Assembly (NCBI GenBank): GCA_014706295.1
Contig: JACSVZ010000009.1
Coordinates: forward strand, 34,098,268 to 34,162,267
Reading direction: 5' to 3'
DNA: 64,000 nucleotides
Source of the DNA: Lycocorax pyrrhopterus obiensis
Lineage: Eukaryota > Chordata > Aves > Passeriformes > Paradisaeidae
The notes under the pieces were generated by a model that did no database searches, was not told where the DNA came from, and saw only the letters and a list, made by a program, of their open reading frames with translations. Shown one piece after another: positions 48,092 through 60,699 of the stretch (the stretch's first letter is position 1; the number at the start of each line of letters is the position of its first letter). A program made the position numbers and the translations under genes.

Positions 48092-51000
48092 AGGAATATT
48101 TGATGTTATATCTGATTTATGTGGTCGGAGGTTATACTTAGACTACAGGGCAGAGGTTTCACAGCCGAGCTCTTTTGCTTGAACGATGCAAGAGTATTCC
48201 ATGGCTCTCCTCCAGCATCCTCCTGGCTGTCCTGTCCAGAGGAATCAAGACGCAGGAGACCTCTAATCCCAATGATGAACCAAAAAAGTGAGTTGAGGAG
48301 AAGGAAGCATTCCCTGCCATATATCTCAGCCGAAGACACTGCAGCTCAGAAGCCTCTCTTGGTAGTTTGTAGAACTGAGAAATGGATCCAGCAGTTAGAA
48401 TGGATTGAGATGACTTTTCTGTTTTAGTGTGGGAGAGGGAGAAATGCAAGAAATTTGTCGGTGGATAAAGGAGTATTTTTAAGTCATCACATTTTGAAAC
48501 TATTGAGCCCTTCCTGGAGATGAAGAATTATTCTGCTAAATCCTCAGAGCCCTATTAACTTGAGCAAGGATAAAGAGTTGAAGAGTCCCTTTGGGGCAGA
48601 AGAGATTATAGAATGGAACAGGAAGATCCCAAAGCAAAAACCCCTAGAAACAGTTTTGGGGAAAGGCTTATAGTAAGATTCATGTCTTCTTTTTGCATAA
48701 ATTTATGAAAGAAAGGCTCCAGAAAGCTGAGAAAGTTGGACCACTGTTTATATACTGTGTTCAAAGCAGAGTTAGGATCTTTTTCCAGCATGGTAATTCA
48801 GGCAGCTTATTTTTATTTATAATTAATGTATATGTGTATGTTTGCTCTCAGGGATGATCTTATTATAAAGAAAGGAGGAAAGGACCAGCAAGATGTAATG
48901 TTTTCTGGACCTCTGCCCATTCCACAAATCGCATTCTCCTCCAGGCTTTATCAGCAGATCATCTTTGTTTTCTTCTGAATGGAGTACTCAAAGATGAGTT
49001 GCATTCATTTATTTTCTAAAGTAGGGCTTGTTTGCACTCTGTTTGAAATAGATTTCTGTCTTATTATACTAATGCACATTCAGCCCTAATCTAATAATCT
49101 GATCTAGATTACTAGGTGCTAACAGAGCTGTTATCTATCAGGGGTGAGTTTATCTCAGTGAAGGTGATGATTTCCAAAGGGAAGAAGTAAGATTTCCAAG
49201 TATGTGTCTGAATTACAGATGAAGACACAGGTAGCACATTCAGTAATGAGGAGGTAAAACGATAATTGACCGGCTCAAAACTGCTGTGATCTAAAGTAGG
49301 TTTTAATTGATAGAGGTTTGCAAGGTGCATGACCTTTGTGCAAGTTAACAGTGTTGAGCTAAGAGGACAGGATACTTTAAAAATTATTTTTGCAACAGAG
49401 GAGCTTCCAGCTTAAAGGAATTCAGCTCAAGGTCCACCTGGTATGGTTAAATTCTGCCTGTCTGAATTCTCTTTGAGGTTTGACTGTAATATTTTATTTT
49501 AATCCTTTCATTCCAGTTTTGCATAAAGTCATTGAATTTCTCATCTGAGTCATTGCAAACGGTTCTTAGAGCATATTTTAACCTCAATAAAAGCAATTTT
49601 CATGATAAAATCAATTACTAATTTTTCTAAAAAGCTCACATCAGGTCCAAAATCACAGCTCTTGATGGCAGTGATACCACGTCTGCAGAGTAAAATGTTG
49701 ACCTTTTGTTTTGGAGGTGGTTTTTTTGTGTGTCAGTAAGGTAATGGGTCTTCTGTGACCTAATTTAGGAGTTCAGCTTTGATCTGTGAAAGTTTTGTTT
49801 GAGATATGAGACCTTGATCTCATATTTGAGTTTTGCTTTAGTGAGTTTGCTGAGGTGCTGAAAGAAGAGACTGATCAGGTTTAAGTGCTGCAGCAACAAA
49901 TATTTGAGTAATAAAAATAAAGTAGTTAATAGGAATATTTCTACTGGGAGTTTAGGTTCCTGTAAGCCCATTTTTTTGTGTCAATGATAAAGAAGGAGAA
50001 AGAATGAACAGTTATTTTGGCCTCTACGTGACATCTTCTATCTGTCTTGAAGGGAGAGAAGACTTTGTTTGCCTGAAATGTAAGTTTGTACTTCTAATGG
50101 AGAAGATGCCGTGTGATCCTGACAAATAGGTGTCTCTGCTTCCAGGCACCAAAGTTATTGAGGATTTCTTGCATCCACAGATGTCATCCATATAAAAGGA
50201 GGTCATATAGAAGAGGGTGGAGGAATGAAATAAAGGAGAGAAATAAATCAGGAGGGGAGAAAAGGAAATGTGACTACTAAAAATGTATCAGTTTCAGAAG
50301 TAGAACAATCTGGAGGCCGCCTTCAGAGCTGAAAATGTCACGTTGCACCAGGGTTCAGAAAAGGGGATGAGTGCTCTGCAGGCTGCAGAAAGTAAGCACA
50401 TAAATTATGGGCGAGGAACAAGGTGAAGGACAAACAAACAAGACAAGGCAGCAGGAGACGCTTCCAGCAGGGATTTGGCCAATTGAAAGTTGCACTTCAC
50501 CAAGCACGATTGCAGGGGTCTGGGGAGAGAGTAGAGGGAAACACCTATCTGTTCTTAAACATTTTTATTTCTTCCCAAACCTTTTCTGTCCCCTCAACAG
50601 AAGAGGAAAGACAGAAGAAACCACTGAAGGTGAATGATGCTGAGCTGTGCCTGCTTCCTGTTTTGGTGGTGCTTTGTAGCAGATCTTGTACCAGTTTTCC
50701 TGGGTAAATTTTCGTGTGTTTCCATGTGATGCATCAAGAAAACAAACTTGCTAATGAGGATGAATTGCAATAACAAAGAAACAAACCCTGTGCAGATGTT
50801 CTTCAACTCGAGTTTCAGTGTGGGAAAGTTTTAGTGGCAAGGCAGCTTCTACTCCTCCTTTGTAGTAAGTAGGGAACCTCTTCATTGTTGGAAGAACTCA
50901 GAATTCCAGCTCTTCCATTGTCTCCCTTGTCCATGAACAGCAGGATCACAGCCCTCAGGTGAATAATCACAATATCTATGAGTTTCAAAAAGCTGAAAAG

Positions 51001-54000
51001 TCTTAAAAAAAAAAATCTTTAAAAGGCTGTACCTCTTGCAAATAAAGAGAAAAAAAAAGAGAAAAAACCAAAATTGCCAAACTAAATATCTCTGTTCTTC
51101 AGATATTATGAATGCAAACATCTAAAGTCACAAGATAGAGTTACTCTTTCATTGTGTTTCCAGCAGGAGAGTCTGAGTTTTTGCTGGAGACCCTGATGAT
51201 TGCTTTTTAGGCCAATACCTAACTGAAAAGCAAAGGCTTTTCATTTCTAACTGTTAATTATGATGGAGATTCCAACGGAAACCTTCGTCTGGGTAGGCTA
51301 AAATGCTTTTAATTTTCATTCAAAAATGCAATTTGTCTTACAAAATGGGCAAAATTTAAGGTCTGAATGATTTAGTATAGATTTTCAATAACTGTTTTCT
51401 TAGTACTAGATAATCCCTGGGATAGTCAGAGTATTATTCTTAATGCAGGAAGGCAGAGTGCCTGTTTTGGAGAGCTTATTACCTTTGAGCAAGAGCATTA
51501 ATACGGTTTAAATCCTATCAGGGCCTGGAGGAATCCCTCATCAAACCCTGCCTCTACGAACTTCCTATTAAACTTGTTCCTCAAAGCTGTTTCTTAAAAA
51601 TAAAAAGAATTGTCTGTTTTACAAATGAGTTGAACAAATGCATATTTATGAAGGACACTGGTGGTGCAGAAGCCTTGAAGACCAACGTGTGTTTTTTCTG
51701 TGGGAGCAGAACTGGAAGTGCCTGGCAAGGATGTTGTATGATAGCTGCAGGAAAGTGGGGCTTGGTGGCTCCTGGGCAGCCTGGTGCATCAGCTGAGCAA
51801 GGAGGAGTGCTGGCAGGAGTGCTGGGCTTGACATTCTTGGCTGCCCTTGGAGGTTGTCAGCAGAGCGAGTCTCCTTGTAGGCCAGCCAGCAGTGGAGTAA
51901 TAGGTCTCTTGGAGAATTCTTGTCATCTGTCTGCAGTTCATTACCATTTCTTTTTTTCTCACCTTTGGCACTCTGATCCCTGTGGCTGGCATTGTTGTGA
52001 TTCTCATTCTATGACAATTTCACTTCTCTCAGGGAGATGAGTACTCTTATTTTGAGAGTGTGAGCTGGAGAAGAAGGGTGAGTTAGAGAAGTACAATTTT
52101 ACCTGTGCCTTGCATGCTTTTTCACCAAGTTACTGCAATTATTATTATCCACCCTTCACTTATCTGTTTGACACAACCTCTGTGTGTGCAGTACCTCACG
52201 CTCAGAACCTAAACTTTGCAACCTGGGCCTTTACATCTATAACTCCATGAGCAGACCTCAAATCATCAGCCATTTTGTTGATGTCGAAATGGGGTACTAC
52301 TAGTGATGGATGAAATGCCTGTGGACTACGTGCCCTGCAGAAAGGAGGGAATCCTGCTGGCTTTAGTAGCAGCTGCTGTAGAGCCTTCAGGTGGAGGGCA
52401 GTGTAAGTGCTCATGTCAAAGTGGTTTGCTGCATAGATGGAGAGTGAAGGCAAGGATAATTAAGAATTTGGTAAATGAAATGTAAGTCCCAAATGCCCCT
52501 TCCTCATTTTTACAGTAGCCTTATAGAAGATCCCAACTGCATTCTGAGTTTTTTAGTTGGATTTTTTATTGCTGACAATTTACAAGTAAATTAGGTGTGA
52601 ACTCATTATTTACCTCTTCCTACCCTCAATCTCTTTCTCTCTCTTCAAAACCAGAATCTCCCAAATGAAGGTGAGACTGCGAACTTTAAAAATGTGCTTC
52701 TTTTCCAATCTCTAATGCCCTCTAATTCTTTTCAAGGTAATTTTCATCCTCGTAGCTCACCTGACTCATCACTGTCTTTGCCCCTTTATATCTTTGTCTG
52801 CTATTTTCACACTTCATTTTCTATTCTTTCATTCCCTTTTTTTTCCCCCCTCAAGCTTCTGACATCCTTGGCCCAATTTCTTCCTTAAGTGTTCCTCATA
52901 AGCAGCCAGGATCCTTAATCAGCCCTGATGCACGAGGCTGGCTCTGTGTCCTGCCTTGAGCTGCAGAGGCTCAGGAGGCTGGAGCACAGATCAATAGACC
53001 ACGCACAGGATGCTCCGCGTTCCCCCCGCGCTCTGTCCTTGGGCTGAGCTGGTATTTAAGAAACTCAATCTCACAGCACAAACCAAATAAGGTTGTTTTT
53101 ATTAGCCCAGGAAGATCTCAGCGGTGAGATTTACTTTATATCAGATGTGAACTGAGGACCAGATCCTTAGGCACAATTAACCAAAATGCTGCTCTGATGG
53201 GAGGGAGGGAAGCGGCTCTGGTTCCCCACAGCAGCGGATGTGGAATGCCGCAGTTCTGTTTTGGCTGTTATCTTTCCAGGCACCTCACAATGCCAGTGTT
53301 TCGTTATTTAAAGATAGAACATGAGCAAAGAATATAAAAAAAAACCTCTGCCACCACACCGAATAGTAAGCTAATGAGGCCAATATGAAAAAAGAACAGT
53401 GGAGCAAAAAGAGCAAAAAGTGCGGCAAAAAGATTTCCAATGATGTTCTAAAGAGAAACCAAATCAAGAAACGAACATCTGTACCCCAAAAAGTAAATGC
53501 AAAAGCATTTCTGATCACCGGCAATAGTCACAGCAAATTTCTACATTCCTGTAGCACATATAAGACACAAAAATTGTTTTATTTCTGTTCCATTTTGGAT
53601 TGGGCAGACATGTAAACTGGAAATCTTGATCTGCTTTATGTTCTTTAGAGACTGAGATGAGTGCTTGTTTCCGTCAGGCACTGTCTGGTTCTGTCAAAAT
53701 GGTGGAAACAAAGAAAATATCTTTCTTTTGTGTACAATGTTCTTAGCTGGATTCCTTGGATTTTTCCCTGTGAAATCTTTATTCTTCTTCTGCTACTGCT
53801 ATTCCAAAATGATTTCTTCCTGAGGAAAATGTGATGGAGCAGCTGGCTAGGCTGTCTTTGTAGATTAGCTATTTGCAGGTAGGGTTCTGACTGCACCTCA
53901 CCATTTTTCTTTATATTAATTTAGATGACTTTCTCCTAGAGTTAAAACCATTGCAAAGGTATCGCAAGTACTGAAATCTTCAATATTTAGAAGCCCAAGG

Positions 54001-55589
54001 GAGGAAACACCCATTTTGGACTGTTTTTTATGGGCGTGTGTGAGTTTGGGTGGTGGCAAGGGAGCAAGGCACCATTTGCATCCGTGGTATTTTGGTATGC
54101 TGGTGTATCTCTGAAGAAGCTGGAGGCGGCAGCACAGATTGTGGATCTTCAGCCCCTGGAGTTGCCATTTCCTTATTTTAGGGTATTATTGGGATCAAAA
54201 CAGGACAAAGAGTTGACTTCCAGAAAGTCCGGATTCAAGTATGGCTTTGAATTTTCTCAAGTAAAGGAAACTGTGTCCCAAATATCTGTGACAATTCTAA
54301 AAATGTGTTCTGTGAACAAATGCTCTGGGGTCACGAGCTGTCGCAGGTATGTTAGCCGACAATATGTATTTTGTTTCCTTTTGCAATAATGATAACTGAA
54401 AATGTCACTGCCATTATACAGTACATTTTATGCTCTTTGTTGAATGCCCTTAAGCTTCCTGTCCTGCTAAACAAAACTGCAAATTACTGGTCCTGGGTAA
54501 TCTTCCCTCAGTGGTTTGATATTTGTGTTTTTAATTGTCAAACCAATTACCGGGGCTTTCTGCTAGAGATGCTAATATTGCTTTGTGCTTAGCCAGGGGA
54601 AAAAATAATAACCATCTCCTAGGAAGTCATGTTTTGAAATATAGGAATCTAAAAATACATATTTAAAACTCAGGGAAAAATGTGAAAATATTGGTTTTAT
54701 TTGGCAACTCTTGTGTACTTTAATTATAGCGGAATTAATATTGGTTTTCATTTCTGGAAATCTCAGTGCAATACTGGAATGTTTTGAAGGAACTTGTAAA
54801 AGCTTTGGTAAATGTAACAGCCTGTGTTGAAAATCATTCCTGAGTTTCTTATAAACAGGGTCATCGTAGGTTTACATCGTGTCAATGGGATCCATTTTGT
54901 GCTGGGCTGTGAGGTCTTTTAGCAGACTTTCCCTTGCACTTAAACTCTGATTCTAAAGGCCATGGGCTGTTTTAAAGGCCCACTGTAAATGTGAGCATTT
55001 ACGCTGATTGCAAACAAGTGCCTCTGATCACAAAACCTCACCTCTGCAGACGAGTGGAAGGAGAGGGGCCTGGAAAGGCAGGCGCTTGAGGAATGTGAGC
55101 CAATCCTTTAAATCAGAGCTACACTTTGTTGGTTTTTTTGGTTTTTTTTTTCCACTTCCATAAGGTTTAAATGACATTAAAGACCAGAAACTTCCCTGGG
55201 AAACTTGTATCTGAAAAGGAAAGCTGTGTTCTTCCTGCATTAGTGTGCTGCTTTTCTGTTAAAATACACAGGAACATTTTCTTTATCACTCAATGTTTTC
55301 AGCTGGTATGCACAGAGGGGAAGTGATGGGCTGGGCTCCCTTGGAATAAACTGCTTGGTGTGAATGAACCTGTCTAATCGTGTGCAATCCAACCAGAGAA
55401 TAATGATGGACATAGTGACAAGAAGGGCTCTAATGGAGCATAGCCATGATTTGGAGAGTTAAGGGTTTGTTTGGGTGTGAGCCAGAATACTCTGTGATAC
55501 AGACACGTGCTCTGATCTTACCCACATACTTCACTCTCAGATTTTAAACAGTGTGACCTAGGCATAAAATAAATCCTTTTTAATGATTA

Positions 55590-55790
55590 ATACTTACATG
55601 TCCTTTGTCATCCAGCTCACCCAGGTCTCCCTGCAGGGTGGCTCTCCCTTCTGAAATGTCCACTTCCCCACTCAGTTTGGTGTCATCAGCAAACTCCTTC
55701 AGGGTACACTTGATCCCGCCTTCCATATCACTTACGGAGATATTAAACAGCATATTGTCTATAAACACTGAATAGATGCTGACTATTTAG
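55590..55790 (-). mobile_element. CR1 LINE internal fragment from the reverse-transcriptase region
   Basis: On the minus strand an open stretch of 62 codons (55768-55580) includes KCTLKEFADDTKLSG, which matches the CR1 ORF2 segment around the FADD catalytic motif of its reverse transcriptase. A matching GRATLQGDL block follows. It lacks the CR1 3' end, unlike the other copies here, so it is an internal relic. It is not a functional gene. Confidence 0.75.
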
Positions 55791-57974
55791 ACACCTTACT
55801 CAAGTATTTTAAATCGACCATGGGATTGTGTATTTATTGATAAATCACCGTGTTTCCCTGCTGATAGCTCTCTCCTGAGCTGCTTTATCTGCAACGCTCT
55901 TTATCAGCTCTTTGCCAGCTGAAATCTTTGCAGAGATACTGAATCAACACTGCACAGGTGACCTCTGGGCTGAAGCTCCCTCAGAGCCACCGGGTTTGGA
56001 GCCGGTGTGGGCATCCAGCCTGGCAGATGGGTCCCACTGCACTTCCAGAGAATCTGCTTCTTCAAGCACCTTGTCATGCCCCAGGAGCCGTGGCCTCCAG
56101 GGCAAACTGGTTCAAGTGCCACTGAGGGCATTGGAGTGTTTTTTTAATCAATATTTTATCCATGATAAAGAGGAAATTTGGGTCTTTAGCCTGGGAAAGA
56201 CAGAGAGTTTGAATGAGATCAGCCTTGCGACCCTGTTTCTCACACTCTGAGTGCTGGTTCTGGGTGAGAGGTACCAGGAGAAGGATTCTGTGTGAGCTCA
56301 GTAAACGGGGCAAAGCCCAAAGAAAGCAGTGCAGGCAATCAAAGCAGTGGACATTTCAGATTATTGCTATGTTTGTATCCTGGCTTCCCTGAGAAAGAGA
56401 AGGATAACTGCCTTCTAATAGGACATAGTTTTTCTCCTTTATAACAGAAAATATAGGTCTCAATTTTTCATATTTTTTCATCTCTTTCACAAAAAATGGG
56501 GTTTTTTTCTCAAGCCACTGCAATAATAATTACGATTAGATGAAAATTTTCATCCCTCATATATTTGGTTCTTTATTATTAGTAAATGTATTTTTTTTCC
56601 CAAATACCTTTTTTTTTCCTTTTTAATTGGAAAAGTCCAAAGACAGAGACCTGTTACAATTTTATTTGTATCAGTTTCATATTAACTCACCACATGGGAG
56701 ATGGAGAAGATCAAGTAATTGGTAGAACGGTCCTGGAAAGAAATGTGGAGGAATTGTTCACATGCTGGCATGGAGGCCCATGCAATTAAAAATAAACATC
56801 AGTACAGAAGAAACTTTAATGCTAAGTGATCCTGAATATTGAGATGACAGAATTTTACCCGCCTTTGCAGTGTTAAAGGAGGACATCTTCCTCTTTTATG
56901 CCCTTGTGGTGAAATGTAATTAGAGAATGATATGATATAGATAGAGAATGTATGGCTGAACATTATTTTTAGACTCATAGTGCTGTAGATGTTTAAGAAC
57001 AGCTTGCAAACTGATTAGTTTTAAATCCTGTAGTGTGGATAGTTTCTGTATTAAAAAAGGAACCCACCAGGTGGAAAAGATATTGCTGGAGAAATCTGCC
57101 AGCAATGGAGTATTGCTTCTCCACAGGAATGTTTTTGTGGTCAGATAATTTTTAATATTGTCCTGCAAAGGTATTTTGTAGTCTTGGGAATTATGTAGCA
57201 AAACTTTTCCTATTTTTCATTTGAAAAATGTAATTTATTATTATTTTTTTATCATATATCCTGCTAAGTGAAACTTTTGAAGTTCACTGCATACATTGAT
57301 TGAACTGAGCAATGAGTTTCAGTAACAAGAGGAAGATTCCTTCCTCGTCCCAGAAACTTCTGGCAAGACAGTGCTTCAAACTGATCTGCGATGGAATTCT
57401 GCTGCCATTGCTGAATCTGCAGCAGGAACAGCTTTGGCTCAGTGTGTTAGAAACCACCACACCTCAAATCCTGGTGCCTTTGGCGTGAGGAGCAACATCC
57501 TGTTCTCACATGCAGCACCACAGCCCCTCTCGTGCTGTGGGTCCTCTCCCAGCCAGTGACAAAGGTTTGGCCAAACCAGTTCACTGCCCAGTCCTGCATC
57601 GTCCCCTCTGCTTTTGAGCTCCAGGAGTCCAGTACGAGGCTTTTGGGGACAACCCTGTCGGGACACTGTCTCCAGTGAGAGTTTGTTGTTTAGTACATCC
57701 ATGACTGAAAGCGGTGTCTCTATGGCTGTGTCTGTTCTTGCCACTCTCCCTTTTCCTGCTCAGGCCGTACTAATTTGCCCACAATGGTGGTGTGAGTAAT
57801 GTTGTTTTTCTCACCTTCATCCCCACGTACACATTTTGATGTTTTCTTATTTTCAAACTCTTAAGCGAGATTTTCACTAGAAGCCTTTTTTCATTATTAG
57901 GGACATGAAAGGATTTGTTCATCTGGGGTCCCTAAAACTGGTGCTCTGGAATCTGAGAGGACCAACCATCAAGA

Positions 57975-58075
57975 TTCTCCATCTTTTTCCATTTTCTTCT
58001 TTGTTCTTTTTTTCTCCCCCACCCTATTTTTTTTTCTCTTTTTGAACCTTCTTCCTCCTCTGTTCTCTCTGAATG
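57975..58075 (+). repeat. Polypyrimidine tract
   Basis: About 100 bases almost wholly C and T on the plus strand (TTTTTTTCTCCCCCACCC and similar). Such tracts can adopt triplex structure; no function is implied. Confidence 0.75.
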
Positions 58076-59775
58076 CAAATAACCTGTTTCTTCTAACTAA
58101 TATTTTCTTTTCTGATTGTGGCACACAATGTGTCAGACCATCTTAGTCCATCAGAGAATAATAATTTATTTAACTATAGATTACTAGAGAAAGCTTTTTT
58201 CCTAGAATCTCTCTTGTGGATATAAGTGTCCAAGTGAAGATTATTTTAAGTGATGAACTATGTCCTCATATTTATTTTTGCAGATGTCCTGGAATTCACG
58301 TATCCTTTTTTAAGAACAGGACTCTGATGAAATGCCAAGCCTTTCATGGACCCAAAAATGTATTCAAATTTTATTTTGTTCTTTATTTTTATAATTGTGT
58401 CCTCTCCAGGAGACAACTTGCTCAAGATTCTTCACCTTTCCTGCATCAAAACACCTTTTAGTAAACTATACCTCTCTTGATGTTCACTGGCCAGTGCCAA
58501 TATCTGCCCCTTGGTTCTTGCTCTCCCATTTCTACTTGAACAGACCTACAGGATGAGAAATCCTTGCTCCTCCATTCAGACTTCTTTTCCACATATCACA
58601 AACAGTTTAAAATTTGTTCACTTCTTTTCTCTCCATCACTTATAAAAATTATATCAAATTGTCATGAAATGTGAATGGGCAGCCCTGCCTGTAAGATTCA
58701 GTGAGGGTTAAACCCTGAATGTGGGAGGTGGTAGGTACCTGTGCTGTACATAATCTGTCCCCCCAGAAATTCCTACACTTTCAGCTTTTTTGGCATGTCT
58801 ACTGCTCACCTTAATCCTAATGGTGCATGTGATAATAACGGCGTGATCTTTATGGCTTTTCTTCATTTTCATTGCTACCAGGTGTCACGGACTTGAAATT
58901 TATTCAACTACTTATAGAACTGTAGCAAAAAGGGATCTTGCCTACTTTTTATTCCATTTTCCTAGTTTGTCAGCTGGAGCAAAGCCAGCTCACGCTACTG
59001 TGGCCCCTCAGCTTTACCTTTATCAAAGGAGGGGGTTTAAATCTCATTACATATTTCATTTCCTTGCACAATATTAAAATAAAAAACAAACAAAAAACTC
59101 AGAAAAAAGATATGATTTTAAACACCAGATAACTTGAAAAGTTGCACAGGAGTCAGGACAGACATCTGAACTGCAGCTGTCACACACCACTGAGATTAAA
59201 GGAGCTCATGCCTTAAGATACTTATTTAAAATACAGTCTTGCTTAGAGGTAGCAAGTGGGTGTTCCACTCTCATCCCTGTGAGAGATGTTTTAATGATGA
59301 ACTTGATATAATTTAAGAATTGCCACTCAAAAAATACAGCAGAAGTGCATTGTGGTGGCTGCATAGGGAGGCTGGGGCTCACAGCAGAGAGCCAATGGCC
59401 CTGAAATGGCAGAGCTGGGCTCTGTGTAACCCAGCCTCCAGCCTAAACCCCGAAGGATGGATCTGTAAATCAGGAACACGGTCAGCACAGGTTAATTAGA
59501 CAAAAAGCCATTTTTTTACACGATGAACTTTATCTTGCCTGTGTAACCTGCCTCTCGATAATCCTCTTTGCTGAATAGTCATCTCCAGAGCAATTTGGCC
59601 CCAGCCCTGGTCACATTACTCATTGTCTTGAGGATCTCCGTGCACAGAGAGAGAAAGGATGGGGTTGGGATGTGTTGCTGCCTCTTGCCCGCCAGCCATG
59701 CCAAAGTCAGAAAACAAATACACACCGTTTTTGTTCAAGGGATGCAGAAATAAAATAAGAACAAAGAGGAAAACT

Positions 59776-59885
59776 ACATTTCTATCTGTCTGAAAATCTA
59801 TGTTTCGACCTGAAAAATGTACATTTCTACCTGTCTGAAAATCTATGTTTCGACCTGAAAATGTACATTTCTACATTTCTACCTG
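59776..59885 (+). repeat. ~45-bp tandem duplication with a partial third unit
   Basis: Unit 1 at 59776-59820 and unit 2 at 59821-59864 are nearly identical. They share ACATTTCTAYCTGTCTGAAA and ATCTATGTTTCGACCTGAAA. A shortened third copy starts at 59865. The near identity suggests a recent local duplication. Confidence 0.9.
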
Positions 59886-60657
59886 GAAATCTATGTGAAT
59901 TATGTAAAATGTTCTTGAGAATCAAAACACACTCACCTTTACAAATTTCATCTGAGGCATAAGGTAAATATATCCACAGGCATGAATAGCTGAAAAGCTA
60001 CCTTGTCTCCCACATAGTGTGTTTCCAATTATACTTTTGGCAAAATACTAGGAGACAATAATTCATATATAACATCCTGCAATATTTAACTGTCAGATAT
60101 GTCTTTCTAATTAGGAATTCAGAAGGCATTAAAAATCATTAGAGGAATAGATGGGTGAATGTAAGTGACCTGTTGTAGTTTATTTTTTTTTGCTATGGAT
60201 GTCATCTTGAATTTGCAGATGAATTCACTTTGAGGATAATTCCACTTATAGTTTTAAATGCTGCAAACATCTGAACAACTGGATTTTAGCAATATGTTCA
60301 AGAATAGGAAATAAACCCCAATGTTTAAATCAGCATGGATATATTTTGGGTAAAATATGACAGCATGCTTGAGGACAGGGCATAGAAAATCCATGTCCAG
60401 CACTCTTCCACAGACATTAAATGAGCCAGCTATGGATCTTGTCACATATGTTGCAGCTTTTGTTTAAAAACAAATGAGTGTTGAGGAATAAATTCAAACT
60501 TGTGGCTATTGGATCTCATCTGGGATCTGAGCTTTGCAGGATCTTGTTCCATATATGCAAGTGCACCCTCACTGCTCCTCCCAAGTACAGCTGATCCCTT
60601 CCAACCATATTTCAGTGTGTCAGAGCAGGTTTGGGGATGCTGCTTCTCTCTAAAGGG

Positions 60658-60699
60658 ATAGGATAAAATCTATAGGATAAAATCAATAGGATAAAAACT
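60658..60699 (+). repeat. 14-bp tandem repeat, three copies
   Basis: ATAGGATAAAATCT, ATAGGATAAAATCA and ATAGGATAAAAACT lie head to tail. It is a small local duplication. Confidence 0.9.

Larger units (their letters stand above)
41586..55589. other. Non-coding stretch
   Basis: No gene seen. Contains two MIR relics (42200, 46025), a purine-rich region on the plus strand at about 44030-44600, AT-rich sequence at 46860-47130 and 47800-47900, and a repeat-free TAAT-containing part at about 47440-47720. Confidence 0.5.
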
